In this document: positions 34,382 through 42,100 of the stretch, piece after piece
How the letters are laid out: each line of letters starts with the position of its first letter
Position numbering within the stretch: position 1 is the stretch's first letter
Assembly (NCBI RefSeq): GCF_022829405.1
Contig: NZ_JAKSXW010000149.1
Location: forward strand, 186,001-250,000
Length of the DNA stretch: 64,000 bases
Direction of reading: 5' to 3'
Source of the DNA: Methylobacterium sp. J-076
Lineage (GTDB): Bacteria; Pseudomonadota; Alphaproteobacteria; Rhizobiales; Beijerinckiaceae
Program-made: the position numbers and the translations under genes
The notes under the pieces: model-generated
Told to the model about the DNA's origin: nothing
Database searches by the model: none
Seen by the model: the letters and a program-made list of their open reading frames with translations, nothing else

Positions 34382-35104
34382 TCAGCCGCCGTAGCGGACG
34401 GCCAGCGTCGAGGACTCGGCGTGCTCCTGGGCGATGTAGGGCAGAGCCTCGTTCGCGAACTGACGGCCCTGGGCGTTCTCGCCGCCCTTGGCGTAGGTGT
34501 CGTAGAGGGCGAGGGTGCGGGCGTCGGAGCGGGCCTGTTGGTCGATGTAGGTCCGGTCGAAGGCGCGGCCGTTCGGGGCGGACTGCAGCTGCGAGAGGCG
34601 GGCCTGACCACGCTCGCCAAGGGCCACGCGACGGCCCGGCTCGGTCGGGCTGTTGTCGACGAGGCCGACCGCACCGAGGGTGCCGCCGACGATGGTGGTG
34701 CCGAGGTTGGCGGCCAGGGTCACCGGGGCCAGGATCACGCCGACCGGGTTGCTGAAATCGGTGCGGATGCCCTGGTTGTCGGACACGACCGAGCCGCCGC
34801 GGCTCAGCGAGGTACCGGGGGGCAGCAGGGCCTCGGTGGTGGCCTTCCGCTCGACGAGGACGCGGTTGGCATAAGCACGGACGCGGGGGTTGCGCGACCG
34901 CTCGAGGGCCATGCGGCTCGCCTCGATGCTGGCGGCGTCCGAACGCAGGGCCTCGGCCCGGAAGGCGGGGGTCGACGTGGTCGTGGTCGGAGCGGTGTCC
35001 GACAGGTTCGGGAAGATGCGGACGGGGAGGGCGTCCTGGGCCAGGGCCGGCGTCGCGAACGCGGCGACCGTGAGGCTGAGGGCGGCGAGCGTGGTCTTCG
35101 TCAT
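34382..35104 (-). CDS. DUF4142 domain-containing exported protein
   Basis: 240 residues: signal peptide (KTTLAALSLTVAAFATPALAQ, split here as two motifs: KTTLAALSLTV and AAFATPALAQ), then DAASIEASRMALERSRNPRV with RAYANRVLVERKATTEALLP, the ferritin-like helical DUF4142 pattern, a hydrophobic glycine-rich insertion (LGTTIVGGTLGAVGLVD) and the second helical half ending in ALPYIAQEHAESSTL. Periplasmic; function unknown. ATG 35104. An EcfG-like sequence (GGAAC-N16-TGTT, 35228-35204) lies upstream. It interrupts the common ruvB-ybgC order. Confidence 0.85.
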   Translation of the reverse strand: MTKTTLAALSLTVAAFATPALAQDALPVRIFPNLSDTAPTTTTSTPAFRAEALRSDAASIEASRMALERSRNPRVRAYANRVLVERKATTEALLPPGTSLSRGGSVVSDNQGIRTDFSNPVGVILAPVTLAANLGTTIVGGTLGAVGLVDNSPTEPGRRVALGERGQARLSQLQSAPNGRAFDRTYIDQQARSDARTLALYDTYAKGGENAQGRQFANEALPYIAQEHAESSTLAVRYGG

Positions 35105-35440
35105 GGGTGAGGGATTTCCTCTCATATGATGGACAGGCGGCGCTGGGCGGACTGGCCCGGCAGCCGGAAACGACATCCCGCATCCGAGATGAGTCGGGCG
35201 CACAACAGCAGCGCTCGGCCGCTGTTCCATCCGTTGTGCCTCGCGTTTCCGTGACGATGCCGCGGAGGCGGCAAGATGGGATTACGCACACCCAGCTTTG
35301 CGGCGCACAAAAACAGGCGCCATTACAGCCGGTTACCGCCAGATATAGCTACGTAGACCGGCGAACGGCCAAGCTTATACTGCGCGATCTGCCATGACCC
35401 GAGCGAAATGCTGCCCGGCCGCTTGTGCATGCCGGGCGGG
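35105..35440. other. Region between DUF4142 gene and ruvB
   Basis: No gene seen. On the minus strand GGAAC (35228-35224), 16 bases, TGTT (35207-35204) is a weak EcfG-like promoter for the DUF4142 gene. A stem-loop GCCCGGC/GCCGGGC (35413-35437) directly after the ruvB stop probably terminates ruvB. Confidence 0.45.
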
Positions 35441-36499
35441 TCAGGCGTCCTCGTCGTTGAAGGAGAGACCGAATTGCGAGGCCGGCTCACGGCGGGGCTC
35501 GGCGAAGCCCATATGTTTGAAGGCGTGCCGGGTCAGGACCCGGCCCCGGGGCGTGCGCTGCACGAACCCCTTCTGGATGAGGAACGGCTCGACGATGTCC
35601 TCGATGGCGTCGCGCGGCTCGGACAGCGCCGCCCCGATCGTCTCGATCCCCACCGGCCCGCCGCCGAACGAGGTGGCGATCAGCGTGAGGTATTTCCGGT
35701 CCATCACGTCGAGGCCCGCAGCATCGACGTCGAGGAGTTGGAGCGCCCGGTCGGCGATCGTCCGGGTCACCATCTCGGCATCCGCCACGATGGCGAAGTC
35801 GCGGACCCGGCGCAGCAGGCGCCCGGCGATGCGCGGGGTGCCGCGGGCGCGTTTGGCGATCTCGTTGGCGCCCTCCGCCGACATGCCGAGGCCGAGCACC
35901 CGCGCCCCGCGGGCGACGATCTGCTCCAATTCGTCGATCTCGTAGAATTCGAGGCGGATCGGGATGCCGAAACGGTCGCGCAGGGGCGTCGTGAGTAGGC
36001 CCGCCCGGGTGGTGGCGCCGACGAGGGTGAATTTCGGCAGCTCGATCTTCACCGAGCGGGCCGCCGGCCCTTCGCCGATGATCAGGTCGAGCTGGTAATC
36101 CTCCATGGCGGGATAGAGGATTTCCTCCACCGCCGGGTTGAGGCGGTGGATCTCGTCGATGAAGAGCACGTCGCGCTCTTCGAGGTTGGTGAGCTGCGCC
36201 GCGAGGTCGCCCGCCTTGGCGATGACCGGGCCGGAGGTGGAGCGGAAGTTCACCCCCAGCTCCCGGGCCACGATCTGCGCCAGGGTGGTCTTGCCCAGCC
36301 CCGGCGGACCCACGAACAGCACGTGGTCGAGGGCCTGGCCCGTCTTGCGGGCCGCCTCGATGAAGATCTTCATGTTGGCGCGGGCCGCACGCTGTCCGAT
36401 GAACTCGGACAGGTTCAGGGGCCGGATGGACTGGTCCGCGTCCTCGCCGCGCTTCTCGGCCGACAAGAGCGGGTTCGTCGGGGGCTTCGGCTTGGTCAT
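35441..36499 (-). CDS. ruvB: Holliday junction branch migration helicase RuvB
   Basis: Hexameric AAA+ motor that drives branch migration with RuvA. 352 residues, normal length. Seen: the RPLNLSEFIGQ opening, ALDHVLFVGPPGLGKTTLA (Walker A), RDVLFIDEIHRLNPAVEEIL (Walker B), GATTRAGLLTTPLRDRFG sensor segment and the C-terminal winged helix (GGGPVGIETIGAALSEPRD, FVQRTPRGRVLT). The upstream neighbour is not ruvA; a small secreted-protein gene diverges instead. Confidence 0.96.
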   Translation of the reverse strand: MTKPKPPTNPLLSAEKRGEDADQSIRPLNLSEFIGQRAARANMKIFIEAARKTGQALDHVLFVGPPGLGKTTLAQIVARELGVNFRSTSGPVIAKAGDLAAQLTNLEERDVLFIDEIHRLNPAVEEILYPAMEDYQLDLIIGEGPAARSVKIELPKFTLVGATTRAGLLTTPLRDRFGIPIRLEFYEIDELEQIVARGARVLGLGMSAEGANEIAKRARGTPRIAGRLLRRVRDFAIVADAEMVTRTIADRALQLLDVDAAGLDVMDRKYLTLIATSFGGGPVGIETIGAALSEPRDAIEDIVEPFLIQKGFVQRTPRGRVLTRHAFKHMGFAEPRREPASQFGLSFNDEDA

Positions 36500-36692
36500 G
36501 AACCTTTCGGAGCCTGCGCGTCCGCGGGCGTTCCTCCTACCGCGGGGAGGGGACGAAGTCTAAGCGGTGGACGAGTCTCGCCGCTGGCGCGAATCGTCGT
36601 GAAGTTGCAACCTTGGCCATGCAATCAAATCCGGCCGTGCCGCACTTATGAGAGTGCCGGGCACCGGATCGTCGCCCCTCATCAGGACCACC

Positions 36693-36926
36693 ATGTTCCG
36701 CACGCTCATCCTCGGCGCCGCCAGCGTCGGCCTCGGGCTCGCCTCGGCCCATGCCCGTCCGCTCCACCCGGTGGAGGACGAGCGGCCCATCGCCGCCAAC
36801 GAAGCGGCGGTACGGCCCGTCGCGGCGGTGGTCACCGAGGGGCAGCCGGTCTGCACCCACACCCGGCGTCGCCTCTGGCTGGAGAGCGAAGGGTGGGTGG
36901 TGCGCAAGATCTCCACCTGTCGTTAA
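36693..36926 (+). CDS. Small secreted protein, function unknown
   Basis: Seventy-seven residues from ATG 36693 (AGGACC upstream). Signal peptide LILGASVGLGLASAHA-like (about 1-19), then a mature peptide of about 58 residues containing CTHTRRRLWLESEGWVVRKI and two cysteines near the C-terminal half (one in QPVCTH, one in STCR), which could form a disulfide. No known family. Its stop codon lies within a CtrA site serving the next gene. Confidence 0.7.
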   Translation: MFRTLILGAASVGLGLASAHARPLHPVEDERPIAANEAAVRPVAAVVTEGQPVCTHTRRRLWLESEGWVVRKISTCR

Positions 36927-36937
36927 GCGGGGGTTAA
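36923..36937 (+). promoter_or_regulatory. Perfect CtrA site (TTAA-N7-TTAA)
   Basis: TTAAGCGGGGGTTAA: both half-sites perfect with a seven-base spacer. The left half includes the stop codon of the preceding gene. It lies 106 bp before the next start (37043) and 43 bp before a perfect EcfG promoter. CtrA is the cell-cycle master regulator of Alphaproteobacteria. Confidence 0.65.
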
Positions 36938-36980
36938 CAGGGCATACGCAGTCCGCGCGGCTGGCGGCGTCGCCGCTGCC

Positions 36981-37005
36981 GGAACGACATCGGAGGTGAC
37001 CCGTT
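36981..37005 (+). promoter_or_regulatory. Perfect EcfG-type general stress promoter
   Basis: GGAAC (36981-36985), 16 bases, CGTT (37002-37005): exact match to the EcfG consensus GGAAC-N16/17-CGTT. The gene at 37043 starts 37 bases later, giving a short, reasonable 5' UTR. Confidence 0.7.
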
Positions 37006-37042
37006 CCCGGTGAACCACCGGCGGACACCGGAGCCCCACACG

Positions 37043-37459
37043 ATGCGCCTGCGCGCCTTGACGATCCTCGCCGCCCTGGCGGTCCTGCCGGCCACCCTGC
37101 CGGCTTCCGCCGAGGGCTATTACGGTCACGCCCCCTACGGCGGGTACCGGAGCTACGGCGCGGGCGTGCCGCGGGTGGCGTATGGCCAGGGCTTCGCGCA
37201 ACCCTTCATCGAGGGTGACTACATCGGTGCGCCGTTCACCAAGATCCCGCGGCCGAACGACCTCGTGCCCGCGCCGTGGAGCTACGGCACCTATGGTGTG
37301 CCCACCGTGTCCGGCATCGCCCGCCCGCCGACCGGGCAGCCGACCCTGACGGTGATCCATGCGCCCCGCGCCGGGATCGCGTCCCGCCGGTCTGCCGCCC
37401 CCCCGGACGAGGAGCAGGCCGACTTGCGGGTGGTGAACGTCACCGTTCCCCGTCGCTGA
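37043..37459 (+). CDS. Secreted Gly/Tyr/Pro-rich protein, predicted stress-regulated
   Basis: 138 residues from ATG 37043 (GGAG upstream). Signal peptide of about 23 residues (LRALTILAALAVLPATLP...ASA), then a Gly/Tyr-rich segment (GYYGHAPYGGYRSYGAG), a central EGDYIGAPFTKIPRPNDLV and a charged C-terminus. No known domain. It is preceded by both a perfect CtrA site and a perfect EcfG promoter, suggesting an envelope protein made in stress or at a cell-cycle stage. Its 3' end overlaps the convergent next gene by 20 bases. Confidence 0.75.
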   Translation: MRLRALTILAALAVLPATLPASAEGYYGHAPYGGYRSYGAGVPRVAYGQGFAQPFIEGDYIGAPFTKIPRPNDLVPAPWSYGTYGVPTVSGIARPPTGQPTLTVIHAPRAGIASRRSAAPPDEEQADLRVVNVTVPRR

Positions 37460-37823
37460 CCGCCGCGAACCACGCGGCATAGGGCGTGGTGTGGGCCATA
37501 TGCCGGTTCAAGTCCGGCGCCCCGTCCGTCCACCAGACCGGCCCGCGTTCGCCCAGGGCCGTCTTGGCGGCGTCGACCCCCGCCCTGGCCGCCTTCATGG
37601 CATCGGCATCGCCGCTGCGCTTGGCCTGTCCGACCGCCCGCCGCGCATTCATGAGATCCGCCACCAGAGCCTGCCGGCGCTCTTCAGGCAGCGACGGATC
37701 AGCGCACCGCCAGAGGCGCCCGCGGACGATAATATAGCGGCCATCGGGAGTTGACCGGATTTCGTCTTTTCCCCGGCGCGACCGCGTTGGCGCCGGCTTA
37801 AGTTTTCTGGGGTGACGGTCCAC
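37440..37823 (-). CDS. Conserved hypothetical protein, soluble
   Basis: About 127 residues from a GTG at 37823; the start is uncertain because no ATG exists near the conserved part. Conserved-looking core: DGRYIIVRGRLWRCADPSLP, an Ala/Arg-rich helical stretch (LVADLMNARRAVGQAKRSG, AARAGVDAAKTALGERGPVW) and the end WWTDGAPDLNRHM with TTPYAAWFA. It resembles a small Methylobacterium/Rhizobiales family of unknown function that I recognise only by pattern. It diverges from the GGDEF gene, start to start within 25 bases. Confidence 0.65.
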   Translation of the reverse strand: MDRHPRKLKPAPTRSRRGKDEIRSTPDGRYIIVRGRLWRCADPSLPEERRQALVADLMNARRAVGQAKRSGDADAMKAARAGVDAAKTALGERGPVWWTDGAPDLNRHMAHTTPYAAWFAAVSDGER

Positions 37824-37844
37824 CGGAATTTTGCCGGTGCCTCC

Positions 37845-38756
37845 ATGCAGATCGTCGTCGTCGATTCCAGCCAGGTCGTCCTGCGGGTGATCGGGTCGCT
37901 GCTCGAAGCCCGGGGTCACACGGTTCATGAGTTCACCGAGTCCGATGCGGCTCTGGAGTTCCTGACGGTGGCGCCGGACGTGCGGGTGCTCATCACGAGC
38001 CTCGAAGTCCGCCCCATGAACGGCCTCGAACTCTGCTGGGCCGTGCGGCTCCTCGCCGAGGACCGGCGCCCCCTGCACATCATCACGATGTCCTCCGCCA
38101 ACAGCGTCCACAATCTCGCCGAGGCCCTCGACAGCGGCGCGGACGACTTCATCGAGAAGCCGCCGCGCGCCGAGGAGTTGCATGCGCGCCTGCGCGCCGC
38201 GGAACGGATGACGAAGCTTCAGGAGGAGCTGATCCGCCTCGCCGAGACGGACGGCCTCACGGGCCTGCTCAATCGCCGTGCGTTCCGGGAGCGCACCGAG
38301 GCCGCCGTCGCCCGGGTCACCCCGCTGCGGAGGCCGTCGCTGATCGTGGTCGATATCGACCACTTCAAGCGCATCAACGACGTGCACGGCCACGATATCG
38401 GCGATCGGGCGATCTGCGCCGTCGCCCACCTGTTCCAGGAGGAGGGCATCGTCGGCCGGCTCGGGGGCGAGGAGTTCGGGATCTTCCTGCCCGAGCGCGA
38501 CCGGGACTCGGCCATCTTCCATGCCGAGGGCCTGCGGGTGCGGGTGCGGGCCCTGCGGATCGCCTGCGGCGACGGGACGGTCGGCCTGACCTGCAGCTTC
38601 GGCGTGTCGACCTGGTCGGAGGGCGACACCATCCCCGCGATGTTGAAGCGTGCGGACATCGCCCTCTACGAGGCCAAGGCCGCGGGCCGCAACCGCGTCA
38701 TGGTCGAGACGCGCCCGACCAGCTTCACAACACCGATCCGGACAAGCGTCTCGTAA
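37845..38756 (+). CDS. Diguanylate cyclase with degenerate receiver domain
   Basis: 303 residues from ATG 37845. Residues 1-120 are a receiver fold: VVDSSQVVLRVIGSLLEARG, LITSLEVRPMNG, IITMSSANS and FIEKPP. The phospho-acceptor Asp is replaced by Ser52 and one acidic-pair residue by Ser8, so it is a pseudo-receiver. Residues 135-295 are a GGDEF domain with TDGLTGLLNRRAFRER, VVDIDHFKRINDVHGHDIGD and an intact GGEEF active site (207-211), hence probably makes cyclic di-GMP. No RxxD inhibitory site precedes GGEEF. Control must come through something other than receiver phosphorylation. Confidence 0.9.
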   Translation: MQIVVVDSSQVVLRVIGSLLEARGHTVHEFTESDAALEFLTVAPDVRVLITSLEVRPMNGLELCWAVRLLAEDRRPLHIITMSSANSVHNLAEALDSGADDFIEKPPRAEELHARLRAAERMTKLQEELIRLAETDGLTGLLNRRAFRERTEAAVARVTPLRRPSLIVVDIDHFKRINDVHGHDIGDRAICAVAHLFQEEGIVGRLGGEEFGIFLPERDRDSAIFHAEGLRVRVRALRIACGDGTVGLTCSFGVSTWSEGDTIPAMLKRADIALYEAKAAGRNRVMVETRPTSFTTPIRTSVS

Positions 38757-38844
38757 CGGATCGCGAGAAATCATTACAATTTTACGTACTCTCGGATCGA
38801 GACACGCAATAGCCTCCCGAGAGCTGAAACCGGCCCATCTGCGG

Positions 38845-38859
38845 TTAAATAAACCTTAA
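38845..38859 (+). promoter_or_regulatory. Perfect CtrA site (TTAA-N7-TTAA)
   Basis: TTAAATAAACCTTAA with both halves perfect, in the 194-bp gap between the GGDEF gene and the LuxR-type regulator, 92 bp before the latter's start. Confidence 0.65.
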
Positions 38860-38950
38860 TTTCCGGGTCCGTGGCCTGGAACGTTTCTTGGACCGTCTTC
38901 CAAAGACTTGGCGGGAATGTCCCGGCCAGGGAAATTGGGGTGTGGGGACC

Positions 38951-39631
38951 ATGAACACGCCTGTTGGCGTTCTCATCTTGGATGAGCCGGACGATCTGTG
39001 CGCCACGGTGCGCGCCAGCCTCGAGCACATGCCGGAAGTCTCGACCATCGGCGAAGAGGATCTCGCCCATGGGGGCCGCCCGGCGGTCGCGCTGGTGTTC
39101 CTCGACGAAGTGCGCCTCGCCGATGGCGTCGCCCGCATCGTCGGGTTGAAGGAGCGGCAACCGACCCTGCGCGTGCTCGTGTCGTTCAAGGCCCTGACGG
39201 CCGACGACCTGCGGGCCGTGCTGGCGGCGGGCGCCGACGCCTTCGTGGCCCGCACCAAGTCACCCCGCGACCTGGGCGCCGCGATCCTGGCCCTGGCGGA
39301 GGGCGCCGACTGCCTCGTGCGGATGGAGCCGGTTCCGGCGGCCGAGGTGATGGACGGACAGGGTTTGACCCCCCGCGAGGCGGAAGTGCTGCGCTTCCTC
39401 AGCGCCGGCTTCAGCAACAAGGAGGTCGCCCGCCGGCTCGCGCTCAGCGTGCGGACGGTGGAGACGCACCGCCTCAACCTCCGGCGCAAGACCCAGACCG
39501 GCCGGCTGAAGGACCTCGTCTCCCTGGCGCGGCAGCTCGGCCTGTCCCCGGTGGTCGATGCGGAGCCCGTCCGCCGCGGCGGCGAATCGCGCGGGGCCGC
39601 CCCGCAGGAGGATCACTCCTCCCGGCACTGA
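38951..39631 (+). CDS. LuxR/FixJ-type response regulator
   Basis: 226 residues from ATG 38951 (TGGGGACC before it). Residues 1-120: receiver-like domain with VLILDEPDDL, a possible phospho-acceptor Asp52 (VFLDEVRLADG) and Lys near 103 (RTKSP), but low conservation. Residues 139-195: LuxR-type helix-turn-helix (LTPREAEVLRFLSAGFSNKE, VARRLALSVRTVETHRLNLR). Transcription factor of unknown targets; a perfect CtrA site upstream suggests cell-cycle control. It sits next to the GGDEF protein, though the 194-bp gap argues for separate promoters. Confidence 0.88.
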   Translation: MNTPVGVLILDEPDDLCATVRASLEHMPEVSTIGEEDLAHGGRPAVALVFLDEVRLADGVARIVGLKERQPTLRVLVSFKALTADDLRAVLAAGADAFVARTKSPRDLGAAILALAEGADCLVRMEPVPAAEVMDGQGLTPREAEVLRFLSAGFSNKEVARRLALSVRTVETHRLNLRRKTQTGRLKDLVSLARQLGLSPVVDAEPVRRGGESRGAAPQEDHSSRH

Positions 39632-39638
39632 CAGGCGA

Positions 39639-40817
39639 TCAGGCGGCCTCGGCCGCCGGACGCCGCGTGGGCTTGATGCTGCCGGCGGCGGCTTTGGCCT
39701 TGGCCTTGTCCTTGCGGCCCCCCTTGCTCCGGGCCTCCGCCTGCACCCGCGCCAGGCGGGCCTGCAGGAGCCCGAGCACGGCGGCTTCGTCGGCCCGCAG
39801 GGAGCCGGGGTCCTCCGTCAGCTCGGATTCCACCGCGCCGCGCATCTGATCGACCAGCGCCCCTTCGAGGTAGCAATCGAGAACCTCGGGGTGGATGTAG
39901 CACTTGCGGCAGATGGTCGGCGTGTTGCCGAGGCGCTGGGCGACGTGCTCGATGGCCGTGCGCACGTTGCGCTTGGCGCCGGCTTCGCTGTCGAATGTCT
40001 CGAACGCCTTCAGGGCCAGGGCGGCGAGCACCGTGCCCGCCCAGGTGCGGAAATCCTTGGCGGTGAAGTCTTCGCCCGTGATCTCGCGCAGATACGCATT
40101 GACGTCGGACGAGGTGACGTCGCGCTGGACCCCGTCCTCGTCGATGTATTGGAACAGCTCCTGGCCCGGCAGGTCCTGGCATGCCTTGACGATGCGGGCG
40201 ATGCGCCTGTCCTTCAGGGAGATGTTCCAGTCCTTCCCGCTCTTGCCCCTGAATTGGAAGGTCATCTCCGCACCGGCGACCTTCACGTGCGGATCGCGCA
40301 GGGTCGTGAGCCCGTAGCTGCGGTTGGTGCGGGCGTAATCGTTGTTGCCGACGCGGATCAGGGTGTTCTCCAGAAGGGCGACGACGGTGGCGAGCACCTT
40401 GTCGCGCGGCAATCCCTTGCGGCGCATGTCGGCCTCGGCCCGGCGGCGGATCCCGGGGAGCGCGTCGGCGAAGCTCATGATCCGCGAGAACTTGTTCGCC
40501 TCCCGCGCCTGCCGGAAATCGGGGTGGTACCGGTACTGCTTGCGGCCCTTCGCGTCGCGCCCCGTGGCCTGGATGTGGCCGTTGCGGCGCGGGCAGATCC
40601 AGACATCCGTGTAGGCGGGGGGGATTGCGAGCTTCTTGATCCGCTCCAGCGTGCCCTGGTCGCGGATCGGCGCGCCCTTGGCGTCCCGGTAGCTGAAGCC
40701 CGTCCCGCTGCGGCGCCGCGTCAGGCCTGGGCGCCTGTCGTCCACGTAGGACAGGCCGGCTTCCTCGGCCGCATCGCGGAGATCGGTGACGCGTCCGGCG
40801 GATTCGGCCGCTTCCAT
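39639..40817 (-). CDS. DNA topoisomerase IB
   Basis: Eukaryotic/poxvirus-type topoisomerase IB that relaxes supercoils through a 3'-phosphotyrosine. 392 residues from ATG 40817. Seen: LAIPPAYTDVWICPRRNGHI, RKQYRYHPDFRQAREANKF, the catalytic Arg region SYGLTTLRDPHVK, FTAKDFRTWAGT and the nucleophile Tyr307 in TICRKCYIHPEVL. A Lys/Ala-rich tail (GRKDKAKAKAAAGS) follows, perhaps a non-specific DNA-binding extension. A weak EcfG-like promoter (GGAAC-N17-GGTT, 40888-40863) lies upstream. Convergent with the LuxR gene, seven bases between stops. Confidence 0.92.
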   Translation of the reverse strand: MEAAESAGRVTDLRDAAEEAGLSYVDDRRPGLTRRRSGTGFSYRDAKGAPIRDQGTLERIKKLAIPPAYTDVWICPRRNGHIQATGRDAKGRKQYRYHPDFRQAREANKFSRIMSFADALPGIRRRAEADMRRKGLPRDKVLATVVALLENTLIRVGNNDYARTNRSYGLTTLRDPHVKVAGAEMTFQFRGKSGKDWNISLKDRRIARIVKACQDLPGQELFQYIDEDGVQRDVTSSDVNAYLREITGEDFTAKDFRTWAGTVLAALALKAFETFDSEAGAKRNVRTAIEHVAQRLGNTPTICRKCYIHPEVLDCYLEGALVDQMRGAVESELTEDPGSLRADEAAVLGLLQARLARVQAEARSKGGRKDKAKAKAAAGSIKPTRRPAAEAA

Positions 40818-40957
40818 CGCGAGAGTCCTCCCGTTCCGGGAACGGGCGCCCCGGCCTCCCACAACCGGAAGGTCCTGTGCCGTGTTCCGGCCCGGACGCC
40901 GCGCGCCTGTGCAGGAACCGCCTTTCGTTTCTCGCGCGGGCGGTGCAGGAGCGCGGG

Positions 40958-42100
40958 ATGGAGCATTCCGATCCGCCCCGCCGCCTCGTCTTCATCGCCA
41001 CCGAGGACTGGTTCTTCGCCTCCCACTTCCTCCCCATGGCCCGGGCGGCGGTGGCGATGGGTCTCGACGTCACTGTGGTGGCCCGGGTCCGCGACCATGC
41101 CGAGGTGATCCGCGCCGCCGGTGTGCGGGTGGTGCCCCTGGAGGCGGAGCGGTCGAGCCTCAACCCGATGGCGGCAGGCTACGCGGCGGGCCAGCTCGCG
41201 GCGATCCTGAAGGCGCTGAAGCCCGATATCGTCCATTGCATCGCCCTGCGTGCGATCCTCGTGGGCGGCACGGCGGCGGCGATCGCCGGCATCCCGTCCC
41301 GCGTCTTCGCGGTGACCGGGCTCGGCCTGATCGGCGCCCGGGAGGACCGGGTCGGCCGGGCGGGGCGCCTCGCCCTGCGCGCCCTGATCCGCGGACCCCT
41401 GGCCACCCGGCGGACCCGCTTCCTGTTCGAGAACCCCGACGACGCCATCGCGCTCGGCCTCGACCCCTCCGACCGGACCGTGACGGTGGTGGGGGGCGCG
41501 GGCATCGATCCCGCCGCCTACGCGCCGCGACCGCTCCCCCCCCAACCGCCCCTGCGGGTCGCCGTCGTCTCGCGGATGCTGTGGTCGAAGGGGATCGACG
41601 TGGCGGTCGCCGCCGTGCGCAGCGCCCGGCAGCGGGGTGCGCCGGTCGAACTGTCCCTCTACGGCGCCCCCGATGCGGGCAACCGCCGGGTGATCCCCGA
41701 GGCGACCTTGCGGGGCTGGGATGGGAAGGGAATCGCGTGGCACGGGCCGACCCGGGATGTCGCCGGCATCTGGGCCTCCCACCACGCCGCCTGCCTGCCC
41801 TCCCGCGGTGGGGAGGGCCTGCCGCGCAGCCTGCTCGAAGCGGCCTCCTGCGGGCGCGCCTGCCTGACGACCGACGTCCCCGGCTGCCGTGCCCTGGTGC
41901 GCGACGGCGCCGAGGGGCTGATCGTCCCCCCCGGTGACGCGGATGCCCTCGCCGCCGCCCTGGTCCGCCTCGCCGCCGACCCCGCCATGGTGGCCCGCAT
42001 GGGTGCGGCGGCCCGCGCGCGGATCGAGGCCGGCGGATTCACCGAGGCCGCCGTCACCGACGCGACCTGCCGCCTCTGGCGCGACCTGCTGGAGGGATGA
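40958..42100 (+). CDS. Glycosyltransferase family 4 protein
   Basis: GT-B fold retaining glycosyltransferase, 380 residues from ATG 40958 (AGGAG upstream). Seen: N-terminal DWFFASHFLPMARAAVAMG like nucleotide-sugar-independent acceptor domains, central ALRAILVGGTAAAIAGIPS, and the C-terminal donor site LRVAVVSRMLWSKGIDVAV with SRGGEGLPRSLLEAASCGRA (E-x7-E motif) and PPGDADALAAAL. Acceptor unknown; exopolysaccharide or lipid glycosylation is typical. Coupled to the next gene by a four-base overlap. Confidence 0.9.
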   Translation: MEHSDPPRRLVFIATEDWFFASHFLPMARAAVAMGLDVTVVARVRDHAEVIRAAGVRVVPLEAERSSLNPMAAGYAAGQLAAILKALKPDIVHCIALRAILVGGTAAAIAGIPSRVFAVTGLGLIGAREDRVGRAGRLALRALIRGPLATRRTRFLFENPDDAIALGLDPSDRTVTVVGGAGIDPAAYAPRPLPPQPPLRVAVVSRMLWSKGIDVAVAAVRSARQRGAPVELSLYGAPDAGNRRVIPEATLRGWDGKGIAWHGPTRDVAGIWASHHAACLPSRGGEGLPRSLLEAASCGRACLTTDVPGCRALVRDGAEGLIVPPGDADALAAALVRLAADPAMVARMGAAARARIEAGGFTEAAVTDATCRLWRDLLEG

